The position numbers and the translations under genes are program-made. The notes beneath the pieces were generated by a model that was not told the DNA's origin, did no database searches, and worked only from the letters and a program-made list of their open reading frames with translations. From Anabaena sp. UHCC 0187 (lineage in GTDB: Bacteria > Cyanobacteriota > Cyanobacteriia > Cyanobacteriales > Nostocaceae): a DNA stretch of 64,000 bases. The stretch lies in contig NZ_VILB01000003.1 of NCBI RefSeq assembly GCF_009712035.1, forward strand, positions 186,001-250,000, written 5' to 3'. Positions within the stretch are counted from its first letter, which is position 1; each line of letters starts with the position of its first letter. Positions 8,982 through 17,984 of this stretch are shown here, one piece after another.

Positions 8982-9007
8982 TTGGGGTGACGACTTTGTT
9001 ACCCCAG
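8982..9007 (+). terminator. Hairpin between ADO and AAR genes
   Basis: TTGGGGTGAC pairs with GTTACCCCAG with one mismatch around a 6-nt loop, 9 nt after the ADO stop. There is no U-run, so it may be a weak terminator or processing site that separates the two alkane genes. Confidence 0.45.
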
Positions 9008-9213
9008 GGAAATCGGTGACAGAGTGTAATTACTAATTACGAATTATCTGGACACCTTATGTAGTATTTTTAATAGTTAGGTATTATCTTTAATCCCACC
9101 TTGGCATAGTATAGTTTGCGATTTCTCCAAAATCCAAAACCTCAAATCCAAAGTTGGTATTGCTCACTAATTCCACAGTTTTGCACGACAGCACACGCCT
9201 AATATATCACTCC

Positions 9214-10233
9214 ATGTTTGGTTTAATTGGACATCTGACTAGTTTAGAACACGCTCAATCCGTAGCTCAAGAATTGGGATATCCAGAATATGCCGATCAA
9301 GGGCTAGACTTTTGGTGTAGCGCCCCGCCGCAGATAGTTGATCATATCACTGTCACCAGTATCACTGGACAAAAAATAGAAGGAAAGTATGTAGAGTCTT
9401 GCTTTTTGCCAGAAATGTTGGCCAATCGTCGTATTAAAGCCGCCACGCGCAAAATCCTCAACGCTATGGCTCATGCTCAAAAGCATGGCATTGATATTAC
9501 AGCTTTGGGAGGATTTTCCTCAATTATTTTTGAGAACTTTAATTTAGAGCAGTTCAAACAAGTCCGCAATATTAACCTAGATTTTGAACGCTTCACCACA
9601 GGCAATACTCATACAGCCTACATTATTTGTCGGCAAGTAGAAGAAGCCTCTAAACAACTAGGGATTGAATTGTCCAAAGCAACTGTAGCTGTGTGCGGTG
9701 CAACGGGAGATATTGGTAGCGCAGTCACCCGCTGGCTAGATAAAAAAACAGATGTCCAAGAATTACTATTAATTGCTAGAAATCAAGAACGTCTCCAAGA
9801 ACTGCAAGCAGAACTAGGACGGGGGAAAATTATGGGATTACAGGAAGCATTACCCCAAGCGGATATTGTCGTTTGGGTGGCGAGTATGCCCAAAGGCGTA
9901 GAAATTGACCCGACAACATTAAAACAACCCTGTCTATTGATTGATGGTGGCTATCCTAAAAACTTAGGCACAAAAATTCAGCACCCAGGGGTGTATGTGT
10001 TAAATGGTGGCATTGTGGAGCATTCCCTAGATATTGACTGGAAAATTATGAAAATTGTCAATATGGATGTGCCAGGGCGGCAATTATTTGCTTGTTTTGC
10101 AGAATCAATGCTGCTGGAGTTTGAGAAGTTATATACAAACTTTTCTTGGGGGCGTAATCAGATTACCGTAGACAAAATGGAGCAAATTGGTCGTGTGTCC
10201 ATTAAACACGGTTTTAGACCATTGCTAGTTTAG
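9214..10233 (+). CDS. Long-chain acyl-ACP reductase (fatty aldehyde forming)
   Basis: AAR reduces palmitoyl- and stearoyl-ACP to the fatty aldehyde with NADPH through a cysteine thioester. From the ATG at 9214 ([15 protein letters not shown]) there are 339 residues, matching the family; the earlier in-frame start at 9154 would add 20 unconserved residues. Seen: the N-terminal catalytic domain with [14 protein letters not shown] and [12 protein letters not shown], and a Rossmann nucleotide site [18 protein letters not shown]. It feeds ADO, encoded just upstream, and draws acyl-ACP from the fatty-acid pathway served by accA, the next gene downstream. Confidence 0.96.
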   Translation: MFGLIGHLTSLEHAQSVAQELGYPEYADQGLDFWCSAPPQIVDHITVTSITGQKIEGKYVESCFLPEMLANRRIKAATRKILNAMAHAQKHGIDITALGGFSSIIFENFNLEQFKQVRNINLDFERFTTGNTHTAYIICRQVEEASKQLGIELSKATVAVCGATGDIGSAVTRWLDKKTDVQELLLIARNQERLQELQAELGRGKIMGLQEALPQADIVVWVASMPKGVEIDPTTLKQPCLLIDGGYPKNLGTKIQHPGVYVLNGGIVEHSLDIDWKIMKIVNMDVPGRQLFACFAESMLLEFEKLYTNFSWGRNQITVDKMEQIGRVSIKHGFRPLLV

Positions 10234-10238
10234 TCATT

Positions 10239-10335
10239 AGTCAGTGGTCAGTGGTCAGTGGCAAAGAAAAGACAACTAACAACTGACAACGGACGACTGA
10301 CAACTGACAACCAACAACTGACAACTGACAACTAA
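10239..10335. repeat. Tandem GGTCAGT and ACTGACA repeat arrays
   Basis: Three GTCAGTG units (10239-10260) are followed by about eight imperfect AACTGACA/AACTAACA units up to the accA start. The two arrays are partly complementary and could pair into a stem ahead of accA. Confidence 0.7.
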
Positions 10336-10342
10336 CATAACT

Positions 10343-11323
10343 ATGGCAACCACTGAGCGCAAACCGCTACTGTTAGATTTTGAAAAGCCTTTAGCAGAAC
10401 TGGCCACTCGCATTGACCAAATTCGCCAACTGGCTGAAGAAAATGGTGTTGATGTTTCTGGGCAAATTCGCCAATTAGAGACACGGGCGACGCAATTGCG
10501 CGAGGAGATTTTTAGTAGTCTGACACCATCTCAACGATTGCAGGTAGCCCGTCATCCTCGTCGCCCTAGCACTTTAGATTATATCCAGTCCATTAGCGAT
10601 GAATGGATGGAGTTGCATGGCGATCGCTGTGGCGGAGATGATCCGGCTTTAGTGGGTGGTGTCGGCCGCATAGCTGGACAACCTGTGATGATGTTGGGAC
10701 ATCAGAAAGGCCGGGATACTAAAGATAACGTTGCTCGGAACTTTGGCATGGCTGCTCCTGGTGGCTACCGTAAGGCTCTACGCCTCATGGAACACGCCAA
10801 TAAGTTTAGTATGCCAATTTTGACATTTATTGATACTCCTGGGGCTTGGGCGGGCATAGAAGCCGAACACCAAGGACAAGGAGAAGCGATCGCCTATAAC
10901 CTGCGGGAAATGTTCAGCTTTGACGTACCCATCATTTGCACAGTTATTGGTGAAGGTGGTTCTGGTGGGGCTTTGGGTATTGGTGTAGGCGATCGCCTCT
11001 TGATGTTTGAACACTCAGTTTATACCGTTGCTACCCCCGAAGCTTGTGCCGCAATTTTGTGGAAAGATGCCAGTAAATCTCACCTGGCCGCCGTAGCCTT
11101 AAAAATTATCTCCCACGACCTCAAAAACTTGGGCATTATTGACCAAATTCTCCCTGAACCCTTGGGTGGCGCACACTCAGATCCCTTAACAGCGGCTACC
11201 AATTTAAAACAAGCCTTGTTAGAAAACTTAGACGAACTGAACCGTCTGACACCTGCCGAACGCCGCCAACTCCGTTATGATAAATTCCGTAATATCGGCG
11301 TTTTCACAGAACTTGCTCACTAA
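10343..11323 (+). CDS. accA: Acetyl-CoA carboxylase carboxyltransferase subunit alpha
   Basis: AccA forms, with AccD, the carboxyltransferase half of acetyl-CoA carboxylase, moving carboxyl from biotin to acetyl-CoA to make malonyl-CoA, the first committed step of fatty-acid synthesis. The 326 residues are the normal length. Seen: the helical N-terminus [68 protein letters not shown] and [15 protein letters not shown] of the crotonase fold with its oxyanion hole. It lies just after the alkane genes, as in other cyanobacteria, and sits behind a repeat array, so it may have its own promoter. Confidence 0.97.
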   Translation: MATTERKPLLLDFEKPLAELATRIDQIRQLAEENGVDVSGQIRQLETRATQLREEIFSSLTPSQRLQVARHPRRPSTLDYIQSISDEWMELHGDRCGGDDPALVGGVGRIAGQPVMMLGHQKGRDTKDNVARNFGMAAPGGYRKALRLMEHANKFSMPILTFIDTPGAWAGIEAEHQGQGEAIAYNLREMFSFDVPIICTVIGEGGSGGALGIGVGDRLLMFEHSVYTVATPEACAAILWKDASKSHLAAVALKIISHDLKNLGIIDQILPEPLGGAHSDPLTAATNLKQALLENLDELNRLTPAERRQLRYDKFRNIGVFTELAH

Positions 11324-11367
11324 AAATACTCAAGAAAATGGCATAGAATCACAGCAATGCTATAATT

Positions 11368-11413
11368 GCCTATGGCTGCTTAAAGATTTTTAACAATCTT
11401 CTCAGCTATAGGC
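11368..11413 (+). terminator. Long hairpin between accA and the SDR gene
   Basis: GCCTATGGCTG (11368-11378) pairs with CAGCTATAGGC (11403-11413), with one G-U pair. An inner AAGATT/AATCTT stem forms inside it. It is 45 nt after accA and 68 nt before the SDR start, suiting a terminator or leader structure. Confidence 0.55.
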
Positions 11414-11480
11414 ATTTGTATTTACTTGATTTTATCAGTAGCTGTTGGCTGACTGCATTGCCAAAAAGTTGGAAAATATT

Positions 11481-12206
11481 ATGAGTGTTGAGCAAAAAAG
11501 ACGTGCCTTAATTACTGGTGCTAGTAGCGGAATTGGCAAAGCAACAGCTTTGGCATTTGCAAAGGCTGGGATAGATGTGGCCTTAGTTAGTCGTTCTCAG
11601 GATAAATTAGAGTCCGTAGCCAAAGCTGCAAAAGATTTGGGAGTAGAAGCCAAAGCCTTTAGTGTAGATTTAGCTGACGTTTCTCAAGTTAAAGCTAAAA
11701 TTCAGGCAATAGCTAATGAATTTGGCAACATAGATATTCTCATCAATAACGCTGGTATTGCATATACAGGCAACCTGAGTGAAACACCTTTAGAAGACTG
11801 GCAACAAGTAATTAACTTGAACCTTACCAGTGTCTTTCAGTGCATGATGGGAATTTTGCCAGGAATGCGCCAACAAGGCCAAGGCACAATTATTAATATT
11901 GCTTCTATAGCTGGCAAACAAGCTTTTCCGGGTTGGGGCGCTTACTGCGTCAGCAAAGCAGGACTTCTTTTCCTATCCCAAACCCTCGCACAAGAAGAAC
12001 GTGCTAACGGCATTCGCGTCACTGCCATCTGTCCTGGTTCTGTCAATACGGAAATTTGGGATACACCCACAGTCCAGGCTAACTTTGACCGTTCCCAAAT
12101 GTTAACTCCAGAAATTGTGGCGGCAACAATTCTGCACACTGTCTTATTACCACAACAAGCAGTAATTCCAGAATTGACCATCATGTCCAATGCTGGTGTT
12201 CTCTAA
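11481..12206 (+). CDS. SDR family NAD(P)-dependent oxidoreductase
   Basis: A classical short-chain dehydrogenase of 241 residues. Seen: the cofactor glycine motif TGASSGIGKATAL, NNAG, and the catalytic set with Ser in IINIASIAG and YCVSK (Tyr and Lys). The sequence resembles 3-oxoacyl-ACP reductase (FabG)-like enzymes, but the substrate is not fixed by sequence. The ATG at 11481 is preferred over an upstream in-frame start at 11445. It follows the ADO-AAR-accA block, an arrangement also seen in other cyanobacteria, hinting at fatty acyl or aldehyde/alcohol metabolism. Confidence 0.88.
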   Translation: MSVEQKRRALITGASSGIGKATALAFAKAGIDVALVSRSQDKLESVAKAAKDLGVEAKAFSVDLADVSQVKAKIQAIANEFGNIDILINNAGIAYTGNLSETPLEDWQQVINLNLTSVFQCMMGILPGMRQQGQGTIINIASIAGKQAFPGWGAYCVSKAGLLFLSQTLAQEERANGIRVTAICPGSVNTEIWDTPTVQANFDRSQMLTPEIVAATILHTVLLPQQAVIPELTIMSNAGVL

Positions 12207-12286
12207 TTGGTAATTTTTTCATTTATCTTTTTAAATGATTAATTACCACTGACAACTGACTACTGATCAACTACTAAAATTCAATC

Positions 12287-12994
12287 ATGACTATCGCTGG
12301 TTCAAACGGTTCTAATCGCGCTCAATCACCCCTAATTCCCGACTTAGCAGAAGCTATCAATGTCCGCCCAGACCGCAATACTCATGATGGCAAAGAACCA
12401 GAAATACATCCACCATCTGAGGAAACAATGGACGAGATGATGGCAGCGGTGCGAACAATGCTAGTGGGAGTAGGAGAAGATCCAGAACGAGAAGGACTCC
12501 TGAAAACACCCAAACGCGTAGCCAAGGCGATGAAGTTCCTCACCAGTGGCTACAATCAATCTTTAGAAGACCTCATCAATGGTGCTATTTTTGATGAAGG
12601 ACATGATGAAATGGTGTTAGTTAGAGATATTAACTTCTTTAGCTTATGTGAACATCATATGTTGCCATTTATGGGTAGAGCGCACGTGGCTTATATTCCC
12701 AATCAAAAGGTTGTGGGATTAAGTAAACTAGCACGGATTGTGGAAATGTATTCTCGCCGTTTGCAAGTCCAAGAAAGACTAACTCGACAAATTGCTGAAG
12801 CACTGCAAACCGTTCTCGAACCTAAAGGTGTTGCGGTAGTCATGGAAGCTAGTCATATGTGCATGGTGATGCGTGGAGTACAAAAACCTGGTTCTTGGAC
12901 TGTCACCAGTTCAATGGTAGGCGTATTTCAAGAAGAACACAAAACCCGTGAAGAATTCTTCAACTTGATTCGTCATCAACCGTCATTCTTTTAA
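12287..12994 (+). CDS. folE: GTP cyclohydrolase I
   Basis: FolE opens GTP to 7,8-dihydroneopterin triphosphate, the first step to folate and pterins. There are 235 residues. The first ~45 are a polar extension common in cyanobacteria; the catalytic domain begins at [15 protein letters not shown]. Seen: zinc ligands in [11 protein letters not shown] (Cys and His) and [11 protein letters not shown] (second Cys), [19 protein letters not shown], and the [13 protein letters not shown] substrate segment. It lies downstream of the SDR gene and convergent with trpF, with tandem repeats between. phhB, another pterin enzyme, is in the same window but unlinked. Confidence 0.96.
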   Translation: MTIAGSNGSNRAQSPLIPDLAEAINVRPDRNTHDGKEPEIHPPSEETMDEMMAAVRTMLVGVGEDPEREGLLKTPKRVAKAMKFLTSGYNQSLEDLINGAIFDEGHDEMVLVRDINFFSLCEHHMLPFMGRAHVAYIPNQKVVGLSKLARIVEMYSRRLQVQERLTRQIAEALQTVLEPKGVAVVMEASHMCMVMRGVQKPGSWTVTSSMVGVFQEEHKTREEFFNLIRHQPSFF

Positions 12995-12995
12995 T

Positions 12996-13080
12996 GAGGG
13001 AACAGGGAAGAGGCAGGGGGCAGGGAGTAGGGAGTAGGGGGCAGGGAGTAGGGGGCAGATTTTTTCAACTGACAACTGAC
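12996..13080. repeat. GGGAGTA/GGGGGCA heptamer array
   Basis: Alternating GGGAGTA and GGGGGCA units from 12996 to about 13057, then ACTGACA units. It fills the spacer between the convergent folE and trpF genes. Confidence 0.75.
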
Positions 13081-13083
13081 CAA

Positions 13084-13713
13084 TTACCTATTCCCTAGCT
13101 GTTGAAATAATAGGGCTACTTTGTCTAAATTTTTGTTACCTGGTGAGTGTTCAACACCACTGGATAAATCAATCCCATTGGGGTTAATTTGACTTAAAGC
13201 AGTCAAAATATTATCTGGGGTGAGTCCTCCGGCTAAGAACCAAGGAAGAGAGGGGCTAAATCTTTGTAACATTTGCCAATCTAAGGTTTGCCCTGTTCCT
13301 CCTAGCTGTTGGGGATGGTAAGCATCAAGTAGTAGGGTATCTACATAATCAGTGTAATGTGTGGTGGTTTGTAGATGCTCTAAACTGCGGACTCGCAAGG
13401 CTTTGATAATTTCTACTTGGGGTAGGGATTGACGTAATTGGTGGCAAAATTCTGGTGTTTCCTCTCCATGTAACTGCACACCAGTTAAACCAGACTCTTT
13501 AACTATTTGAATAATTTCCGAAATAGTAGTGTTTGCAAAAACGCCAATTTTGTCAATATTTGGGGAAAGTGGGGCGATAGCCGCCTGAATTTGAGCTATG
13601 GTAACGTAGCGAGGGGAACTGGGAACACAGATAAATCCTAATGCTGTTGCACCCAGGGAGGCTATAGCTAGAGACTGCTGTGGTTGAGTAATACCGCAAA
13701 TTTTAACCCGCAT
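13084..13713 (-). CDS. trpF: Phosphoribosylanthranilate isomerase
   Basis: TrpF isomerises phosphoribosylanthranilate to CdRP, the third step of tryptophan synthesis. The 209 residues form one TIM barrel. Seen: MRVKICGIT with the catalytic Cys, [27 protein letters not shown] with the catalytic Asp, LAGGLTPDN and [16 protein letters not shown] for phosphate binding. As usual in cyanobacteria, the trp genes are not clustered. It is divergent from psaK, with a 129-nt shared upstream region. Confidence 0.96.
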   Translation of the reverse strand: MRVKICGITQPQQSLAIASLGATALGFICVPSSPRYVTIAQIQAAIAPLSPNIDKIGVFANTTISEIIQIVKESGLTGVQLHGEETPEFCHQLRQSLPQVEIIKALRVRSLEHLQTTTHYTDYVDTLLLDAYHPQQLGGTGQTLDWQMLQRFSPSLPWFLAGGLTPDNILTALSQINPNGIDLSSGVEHSPGNKNLDKVALLFQQLGNR

Positions 13714-13791
13714 TTCTATCTGAAAAGTTACAAATAATCACAAAAGTATCTTAATTCAAGTTAAAAACTTTTGCTTTGTCCTCGGTAATTT

Positions 13792-13833
13792 TATAATTCA
13801 GTAGGATTATATTCATTTTTTCATTCAGGAGAA
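13792..13833 (+). promoter_or_regulatory. psaK -10 element and ribosome binding site
   Basis: TATAAT at 13792-13797 with a possible TTGCTT at 13771-13776 (15-nt spacing, a little short), then AGGAGA at 13828-13833, 9 nt ahead of the psaK ATG. Assigned by eye only. Confidence 0.4.
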
Positions 13834-13842
13834 CACACCTTC

Positions 13843-14091
13843 ATGTCATCAATCTTATTAGCCGCAGCATCTATTCCCGTTACACCGGTGTGGAGTCCTA
13901 CAGTAGGTATGATTATCAGTGCCAGCAGCGCAGTTGTACTTTTATTCACTTTTGCCCTGAAATCTGCTAAAGTCGGACCCGCAATGCCTATATTACCTGT
14001 AAGCGTACCAGGATTCATTGGGGCAATGGCTTTTGGTCATGTGATTGGTATTGGTATTGTTTTAGGACTGACTAACATTGGTCGTTTGTAA
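13843..14091 (+). CDS. psaK: Photosystem I reaction center subunit PsaK
   Basis: PsaK is a small thylakoid-membrane subunit at the edge of PSI that binds antenna chlorophyll and helps couple phycobilisomes or other antennae. The 82 residues form two transmembrane helices (about 17-38 and 53-75) joined by a positively charged loop (ALKSAKVGPAMP), as in the family. The N-terminus SSILLAAASIPVTPVWSPTV is the usual short processed leader and lumenal start. It has a good ribosome site, and a clear intrinsic terminator 25 nt after the stop shows that it is transcribed alone. Confidence 0.94.
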   Translation: MSSILLAAASIPVTPVWSPTVGMIISASSAVVLLFTFALKSAKVGPAMPILPVSVPGFIGAMAFGHVIGIGIVLGLTNIGRL

Positions 14092-14115
14092 GTTGGATTA
14101 ATATTTTTTGCCAAC

Positions 14116-14151
14116 AGCGATAGGTGATTAATTTGCCTATCGCTTTTTTTT
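14116..14151 (+). terminator. psaK intrinsic terminator
   Basis: AGCGATAGG (14116-14124) pairs with CCTATCGCT (14136-14144), followed by a run of eight T. It is the clearest intrinsic terminator in the window. Confidence 0.85.
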
Positions 14152-14299
14152 GGCAAATTTCAACAAAACAAAATCCCATATTTCTTGAAGAAGTGCGGGA
14201 TTTGCGGCTTTCTCTTTCGTGATCAAATTTGGGAAATTGTCTATCCTAGAGTTATACGTACATTTCTGACTATAAAAGAATTTCTGGAAATATCTAATA

Positions 14300-15496
14300 A
14301 TGCAAACAAATTGGCAAATAGGTTCTTTATTTGGCATTCCTTTATTTTTAGACCCCTTATGGTTTGTCATTTTGGGGTTAACTACTCTAAATTTTGGGTT
14401 AGCTTACCAACAATGGGGGACTGTCGCAGGTTGGAGTGCTGGTTTGATTATGGCACTGTTGTTATTTGCTTCGGTGCTGCTGCATGAGTTGGGACATAGT
14501 TTGGTAGCACAATCCCAGGGAATTAAGGTGAATTCTATTACTTTGTTTTTATTTGGGGGAGTTGCGGCAATCGAGGAGGAATCAAAAACCCCTGGTAAGG
14601 CTTTTCAGGTAGCGATCGCTGGTCCTGCGGTAAGTGTTATTCTATTTTTTTTACTGCGTCTAGTAGCGAGTGTGATTCCTGATAGTAACCCCTTGAGTGA
14701 GATGACAGGAGATTTATCGAGAATTAATTTAGTTGTGGCTTTATTTAATTTAATTCCTGGTTTGCCGTTGGATGGGGGACAGGTGTTAAAAGCTGCGTTA
14801 TGGAAAATTACAGGCGATCGCTTTAAAGCTGTACACTGGGCAGCAAGAGCCGGACAAATTTTAGGTTATACTGCGATCGCTTTGGGATTTGCGATTGATT
14901 TCTTGACTAGAGAATTTATCACGGGTTTATGGATTGTATTGATCGGTTGGTTTGCAGTTCGTAATGCTAACAGTTATGACCGTGTCACCACATTACAAGA
15001 AACTTTACTCAAGCTAGTAGCATCTGATGGTATGACTCGTAATTTTCGGGTAGTTGATGCTAATCAAACATTACGAGAATTCGCTGATGCTTATCTTTTG
15101 GAAACCACTGCAACACAAGTTTATTTTGCCGCTGCTGATGGTCGTTATCGGGGTTTAGTTAATATTAATGATTTGCGAACAACCGAAAGAAGTGAATGGG
15201 AAACTCAAACTTTACAAACTATTGTTCATTCCCTAAATACAATTCCTACTGTTGTTGAATCTACTTCTTTAGCAGAGGTAATTAAAAAATTAGAAACTGA
15301 ACAATTACCTCAAATTACTGTTCTTTCTCCTGCGGATGCTGTTGCTGGTGTCATTGATAGAGGGGATATTGTCCAAGCATTAGCACAAAGGTTAAATTTG
15401 CCAATTACTGCTGCGGAAATTAAACGCATCAAGGAAGAAGGGAGTTTTCCTCCAGGTTTACAATTAGGGGTAATAGCGAAGTCTGTAGAAAAATGA
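14300..15496 (+). CDS. Site-2 protease family zinc metalloprotease with CBS domains
   Basis: A 398-residue intramembrane protease of the M50 (SpoIVFB-like) group, which cuts transmembrane proteins within the lipid bilayer. Seen: the zinc site HELGH at residues 62-66 in a membrane helix, the third ligand in NLIPGLPLDGGQ at 150-160, six or so hydrophobic helices to about residue 225, then a soluble CBS-pair region (about 235-380) that in relatives binds adenine nucleotides. The substrate is unknown; in cyanobacteria such enzymes are proposed to release anti-sigma or regulatory factors. Its stop overlaps a tandem-repeat mini-frame. Confidence 0.93.
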   Translation: MQTNWQIGSLFGIPLFLDPLWFVILGLTTLNFGLAYQQWGTVAGWSAGLIMALLLFASVLLHELGHSLVAQSQGIKVNSITLFLFGGVAAIEEESKTPGKAFQVAIAGPAVSVILFFLLRLVASVIPDSNPLSEMTGDLSRINLVVALFNLIPGLPLDGGQVLKAALWKITGDRFKAVHWAARAGQILGYTAIALGFAIDFLTREFITGLWIVLIGWFAVRNANSYDRVTTLQETLLKLVASDGMTRNFRVVDANQTLREFADAYLLETTATQVYFAAADGRYRGLVNINDLRTTERSEWETQTLQTIVHSLNTIPTVVESTSLAEVIKKLETEQLPQITVLSPADAVAGVIDRGDIVQALAQRLNLPITAAEIKRIKEEGSFPPGLQLGVIAKSVEK

Positions 15497-15498
15497 AA

Positions 15499-15615
15499 AT
15501 GTCTGAATCAGGATACTCAGGATTAATAAATAGAATAATGTCTGAATCAGGATATTCAGGATTAATGAATAGAATAATGTCTGAATCAGGATATTCAGGA
15601 TTAATGAATAGAACA
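15499..15615 (+). repeat. Three tandem copies of a 39-bp repeat
   Basis: Units at 15499-15537, 15538-15576 and 15577-15615 differ at only a few bases. 39 is a multiple of 3 and all units are open in one frame, so an ATG at 15493 (overlapping the protease stop) reads 43 codons with a MSESGYSGLINRI period. The unit core AATCAGGATATTCAGGATTA belongs to a dispersed family also at 23166, 58296 and 59384, so I think it is non-coding. Confidence 0.85.
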
Positions 15616-15660
15616 TCCTGTTAATCTTTAAATCCTCTAAATCCTGATTCTGACAATTAA
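15616..15660 (-). repeat. Inverted copy of the TCAGGAT dispersed repeat
   Basis: ATCCTGTTAATC through AATCCTGATTCTGAC is the reverse complement of the unit seen at 59384-59420. Together with the tandem units it can fold into a hairpin. Confidence 0.65.
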
Positions 15661-15671
15661 ATTTATAATCA

Positions 15672-15710
15672 CAATAATGTTGGGTTTCCTTGCGTCAACC
15701 CAACCTACGT
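15672..15710. repeat. Half copy of a TAGGTTGGGTTGA dispersed palindrome
   Basis: The 34 or so bases from ATAATGTTGGG to CAACCTAC are nearly identical to the right part of the element at 16201-16280, on the other side of the GlsB-type gene. Confidence 0.7.
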
Positions 15711-15765
15711 AACTTAATGAAGATGACTTTAATTAATGCTATATCAATAGCTAACTATTAGTAAG

Positions 15766-16038
15766 TTATGCCCTGCTGCCTCTTTGGAATAATCCCCACA
15801 AATAAATGGCAAGAATTGCCCCAAAAACTGCCACTATTACCCCAGGAATACTTAAAGATGCCGATGTCAGTTGTAAAGTCCCTGTGCGGAGAAGAGTAAA
15901 TAAAGTACCACCGATAAAAGCACCAACAATACCTAAGATCATGGTGGATATCATCCCCCCACCTTGATAACCAGGATAGATTGATTTGGCAATGACACCA
16001 GCTAATAGTCCTAAAATTATCCAAGTAATAATATTCAT
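15766..16038 (-). CDS. GlsB/YeaQ/YmgE family stress-response membrane protein
   Basis: A 90-residue inner-membrane protein with three hydrophobic helices and the glycine-rich family pattern IILGLLAGVIAKSIYPG, GGGMISTMILGIVGAFIGG and VIVAVFGAILAIYLWGL. Members are often induced by stress, but the molecular function is not known. An in-frame start at 16050 would add MRQS; the ATG at 16038 (MNIITWIILG) fits the family better. Repeats that are near copies of each other lie on both sides of the gene. Confidence 0.9.
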   Translation of the reverse strand: MNIITWIILGLLAGVIAKSIYPGYQGGGMISTMILGIVGAFIGGTLFTLLRTGTLQLTSASLSIPGVIVAVFGAILAIYLWGLFQRGSRA

Positions 16039-16200
16039 TGATTGCCTCAAAAATTGACTTAAGTTAAGTCAAATTTATCAAAGCTTAATATTATTTATTT
16101 CTACCTAATGACATAAACTGTATAAATCAAAAGGTATGTAGTTTTGTTCTCTTGATCAATCATCACTACATACCAATTCAATGCAGATCGGTTAATAAAA

Positions 16201-16280
16201 TGTAGGTTGGGTTGAGCGACAGCAAAACCCAACAAAATCCTTGATAATGTTGGGTTTCCTTGCGTCAACCCAACCTACTA
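16201..16280. repeat. Dispersed palindromic element (TAGGTTGGGTTGA arms)
   Basis: Outer arms TAGGTTGGGTTGA (16203-16215) and TCAACCCAACCTA (16265-16277), inner arms AAACCCAAC and GTTGGGTTT. It resembles a small non-autonomous element. A right-half copy is at 15672-15710. Confidence 0.75.
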
Positions 16281-16329
16281 TATAACGATTTTTTAGTCTT
16301 AACCGAGTAGTATTGCATAGCAATTCTCA

Positions 16330-17712
16330 TTAAATAGAACGAGAGAATTTTGTCTCTCTAGTTCTTGTATGAGTATCGAAAACAACCGCAATATTTCTGA
16401 CTAGCAATCTACCAATATCAGTAATGTGGATTTCGTCTGCTAATACATTTACTAATCCATCCGCTTGTAGTGGTGCTAATTCTTGGAGTTCATAGCCAAA
16501 ATATTTATCAAAATTGATATGATATTTCTGCTCAATCTCTGACTTATTCAATTGAAAGTGAGACATTATTGACATAATTACATCCCGTCTAATCATGTCA
16601 TCTTGAGTGAGTTTAATGCCTTTGCTGGTAGGAATCACACCTGCTGCAACTGCTTTGTAATAATCCTTTAATTCTTTGTGATTTTGAGCATAGGCATCTT
16701 CTAACATACTAATAGATGTGGCACCGAAACCAAACAATTCCGTTTCCGCGTGGGTAGTATAACCTTGGAAATTACGTTTTAGTGTACCATGACGTTGGGC
16801 GATCGCTAATTCATTGTTATTTTTAGCAAAATGATCCATCCCAATAAACAAATACTCATTATTTGTTAATTCCTCAATTGTCATTTTGAGAATATCTAAT
16901 TTTTCTTCTGCTCCCGGTAATGCGGCTTGGGGAATCATTTTTTGTACAGGTTTAATCCAGGGTACATAGGCAAAATTAAACACAACAATTCTATCAGCAT
17001 CTAACGCCATTGTCTTGTGTAATGTTTCTCTAAAAGTATCAAGAGTTTGATAGGGTAAACCATAAATTAAGTCTACATTCACACTATCAAATTCAGCCTC
17101 CTTAATCCAACCCATGACATCAAAAAGTAGTGCTTCTGGTTGAATGCGATTCACTGCTTTTTGTACTTCTGGGTTAAAATCTTGAATCCCAAAACTAATC
17201 CGATTAAAGCCAATATCCCGCAAAAATAAGATATAGTCTCTATTTACATAGCGGGGATTGATTTCAATAGATACTTCGGCATCTGAAGCAATTTGGAAAT
17301 TACGGTTGATATTTTTCCATAGAAATTCTACTTGATCAAGTTCTAAATAATTTGGTGTACCTCCACCCCAATGAATCTGAAGAACTTTTCTATCTTTGTC
17401 AATTAAAGCTGAGGTATTTTTGATTTCCTGTTCCAAATGTTCCAGATAGGGAATAGCCATTTTCTTATTATTGGTAATCACGGTATTGCAACCGCAGAAA
17501 TAACAAGCACTTTGGCAAAAAGGAATATGGAAATACAAAGATAGAGGAGTTTTTCGTTGATTAGAAGCGGTAATTGCTGCTTGGAAATCTGTTGCAGTAA
17601 AAGTTTCAGTTAATTCTGTTGCTGGAGGATAACTCGTGTATCTAGGAGCGCGAGTATCATACTTTTGAATTAGATCAAAATCAAACTTAACATTAGGTAA
17701 TAGAAAAACCAT
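16330..17712 (-). CDS. hemN: Oxygen-independent coproporphyrinogen III oxidase
   Basis: HemN is a radical-SAM enzyme that decarboxylates coproporphyrinogen III to protoporphyrinogen IX without oxygen, for haem and chlorophyll. The 460 residues carry the [4Fe-4S] motif PFCQSACYFCGCN (Cys66, 70, 73 and the extra Cys75 of true HemN), the SAM-binding HWGGGTPNYL, and the GFNRISFGIQDF stretch. The ATG at 17712 is chosen because GGAGG (complement of 17718-17722) precedes it by 5 nt; a TTG at 17724 is in frame. It lies downstream of heme oxygenase on the same strand and opposite acsF, the gene set of the low-oxygen tetrapyrrole response. Confidence 0.95.
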   Translation of the reverse strand: MVFLLPNVKFDFDLIQKYDTRAPRYTSYPPATELTETFTATDFQAAITASNQRKTPLSLYFHIPFCQSACYFCGCNTVITNNKKMAIPYLEHLEQEIKNTSALIDKDRKVLQIHWGGGTPNYLELDQVEFLWKNINRNFQIASDAEVSIEINPRYVNRDYILFLRDIGFNRISFGIQDFNPEVQKAVNRIQPEALLFDVMGWIKEAEFDSVNVDLIYGLPYQTLDTFRETLHKTMALDADRIVVFNFAYVPWIKPVQKMIPQAALPGAEEKLDILKMTIEELTNNEYLFIGMDHFAKNNNELAIAQRHGTLKRNFQGYTTHAETELFGFGATSISMLEDAYAQNHKELKDYYKAVAAGVIPTSKGIKLTQDDMIRRDVIMSIMSHFQLNKSEIEQKYHINFDKYFGYELQELAPLQADGLVNVLADEIHITDIGRLLVRNIAVVFDTHTRTRETKFSRSI

Positions 17713-17920
17713 TACAGCCTCCAATAAATGTGAGTATATTTCTGTGTAGTTGGGAAACTATTAATTTTCCCAATTTAATGTTGTAATTTAGGATTTAGCA
17801 AATAGAATAAATATATTCTATTTGTTTGTAGTTGGCATTATTGTTTTAACGAACCACTTCAGACGCAGAGAGCGCAGAGGAAGAGAATGAATAGGTGTTT
17901 ACGTCTTGTTTGGGATTTTT

Positions 17921-17964
17921 ATATAATTCATCATTGCCAAGGTTAATTGGGTGATGAATTATAT
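17921..17964 (-). ncRNA. Perfect 13-bp stem in the heme oxygenase-hemN spacer
   Basis: ATATAATTCATCA (17921-17933) and TGATGAATTATAT (17952-17964) pair perfectly around an 18-nt loop, starting 20 nt after the heme oxygenase stop. No U-run follows on the minus strand, so a processing or partial-termination site is more likely than a full terminator. Confidence 0.45.
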
Positions 17965-17984
17965 TTTGTAAGTTATGCAGAGAC

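Noticed and set aside
15499-15615. Possible CRISPR array
   Set aside because: Units are directly adjacent with no spacers, so it is a simple tandem repeat.
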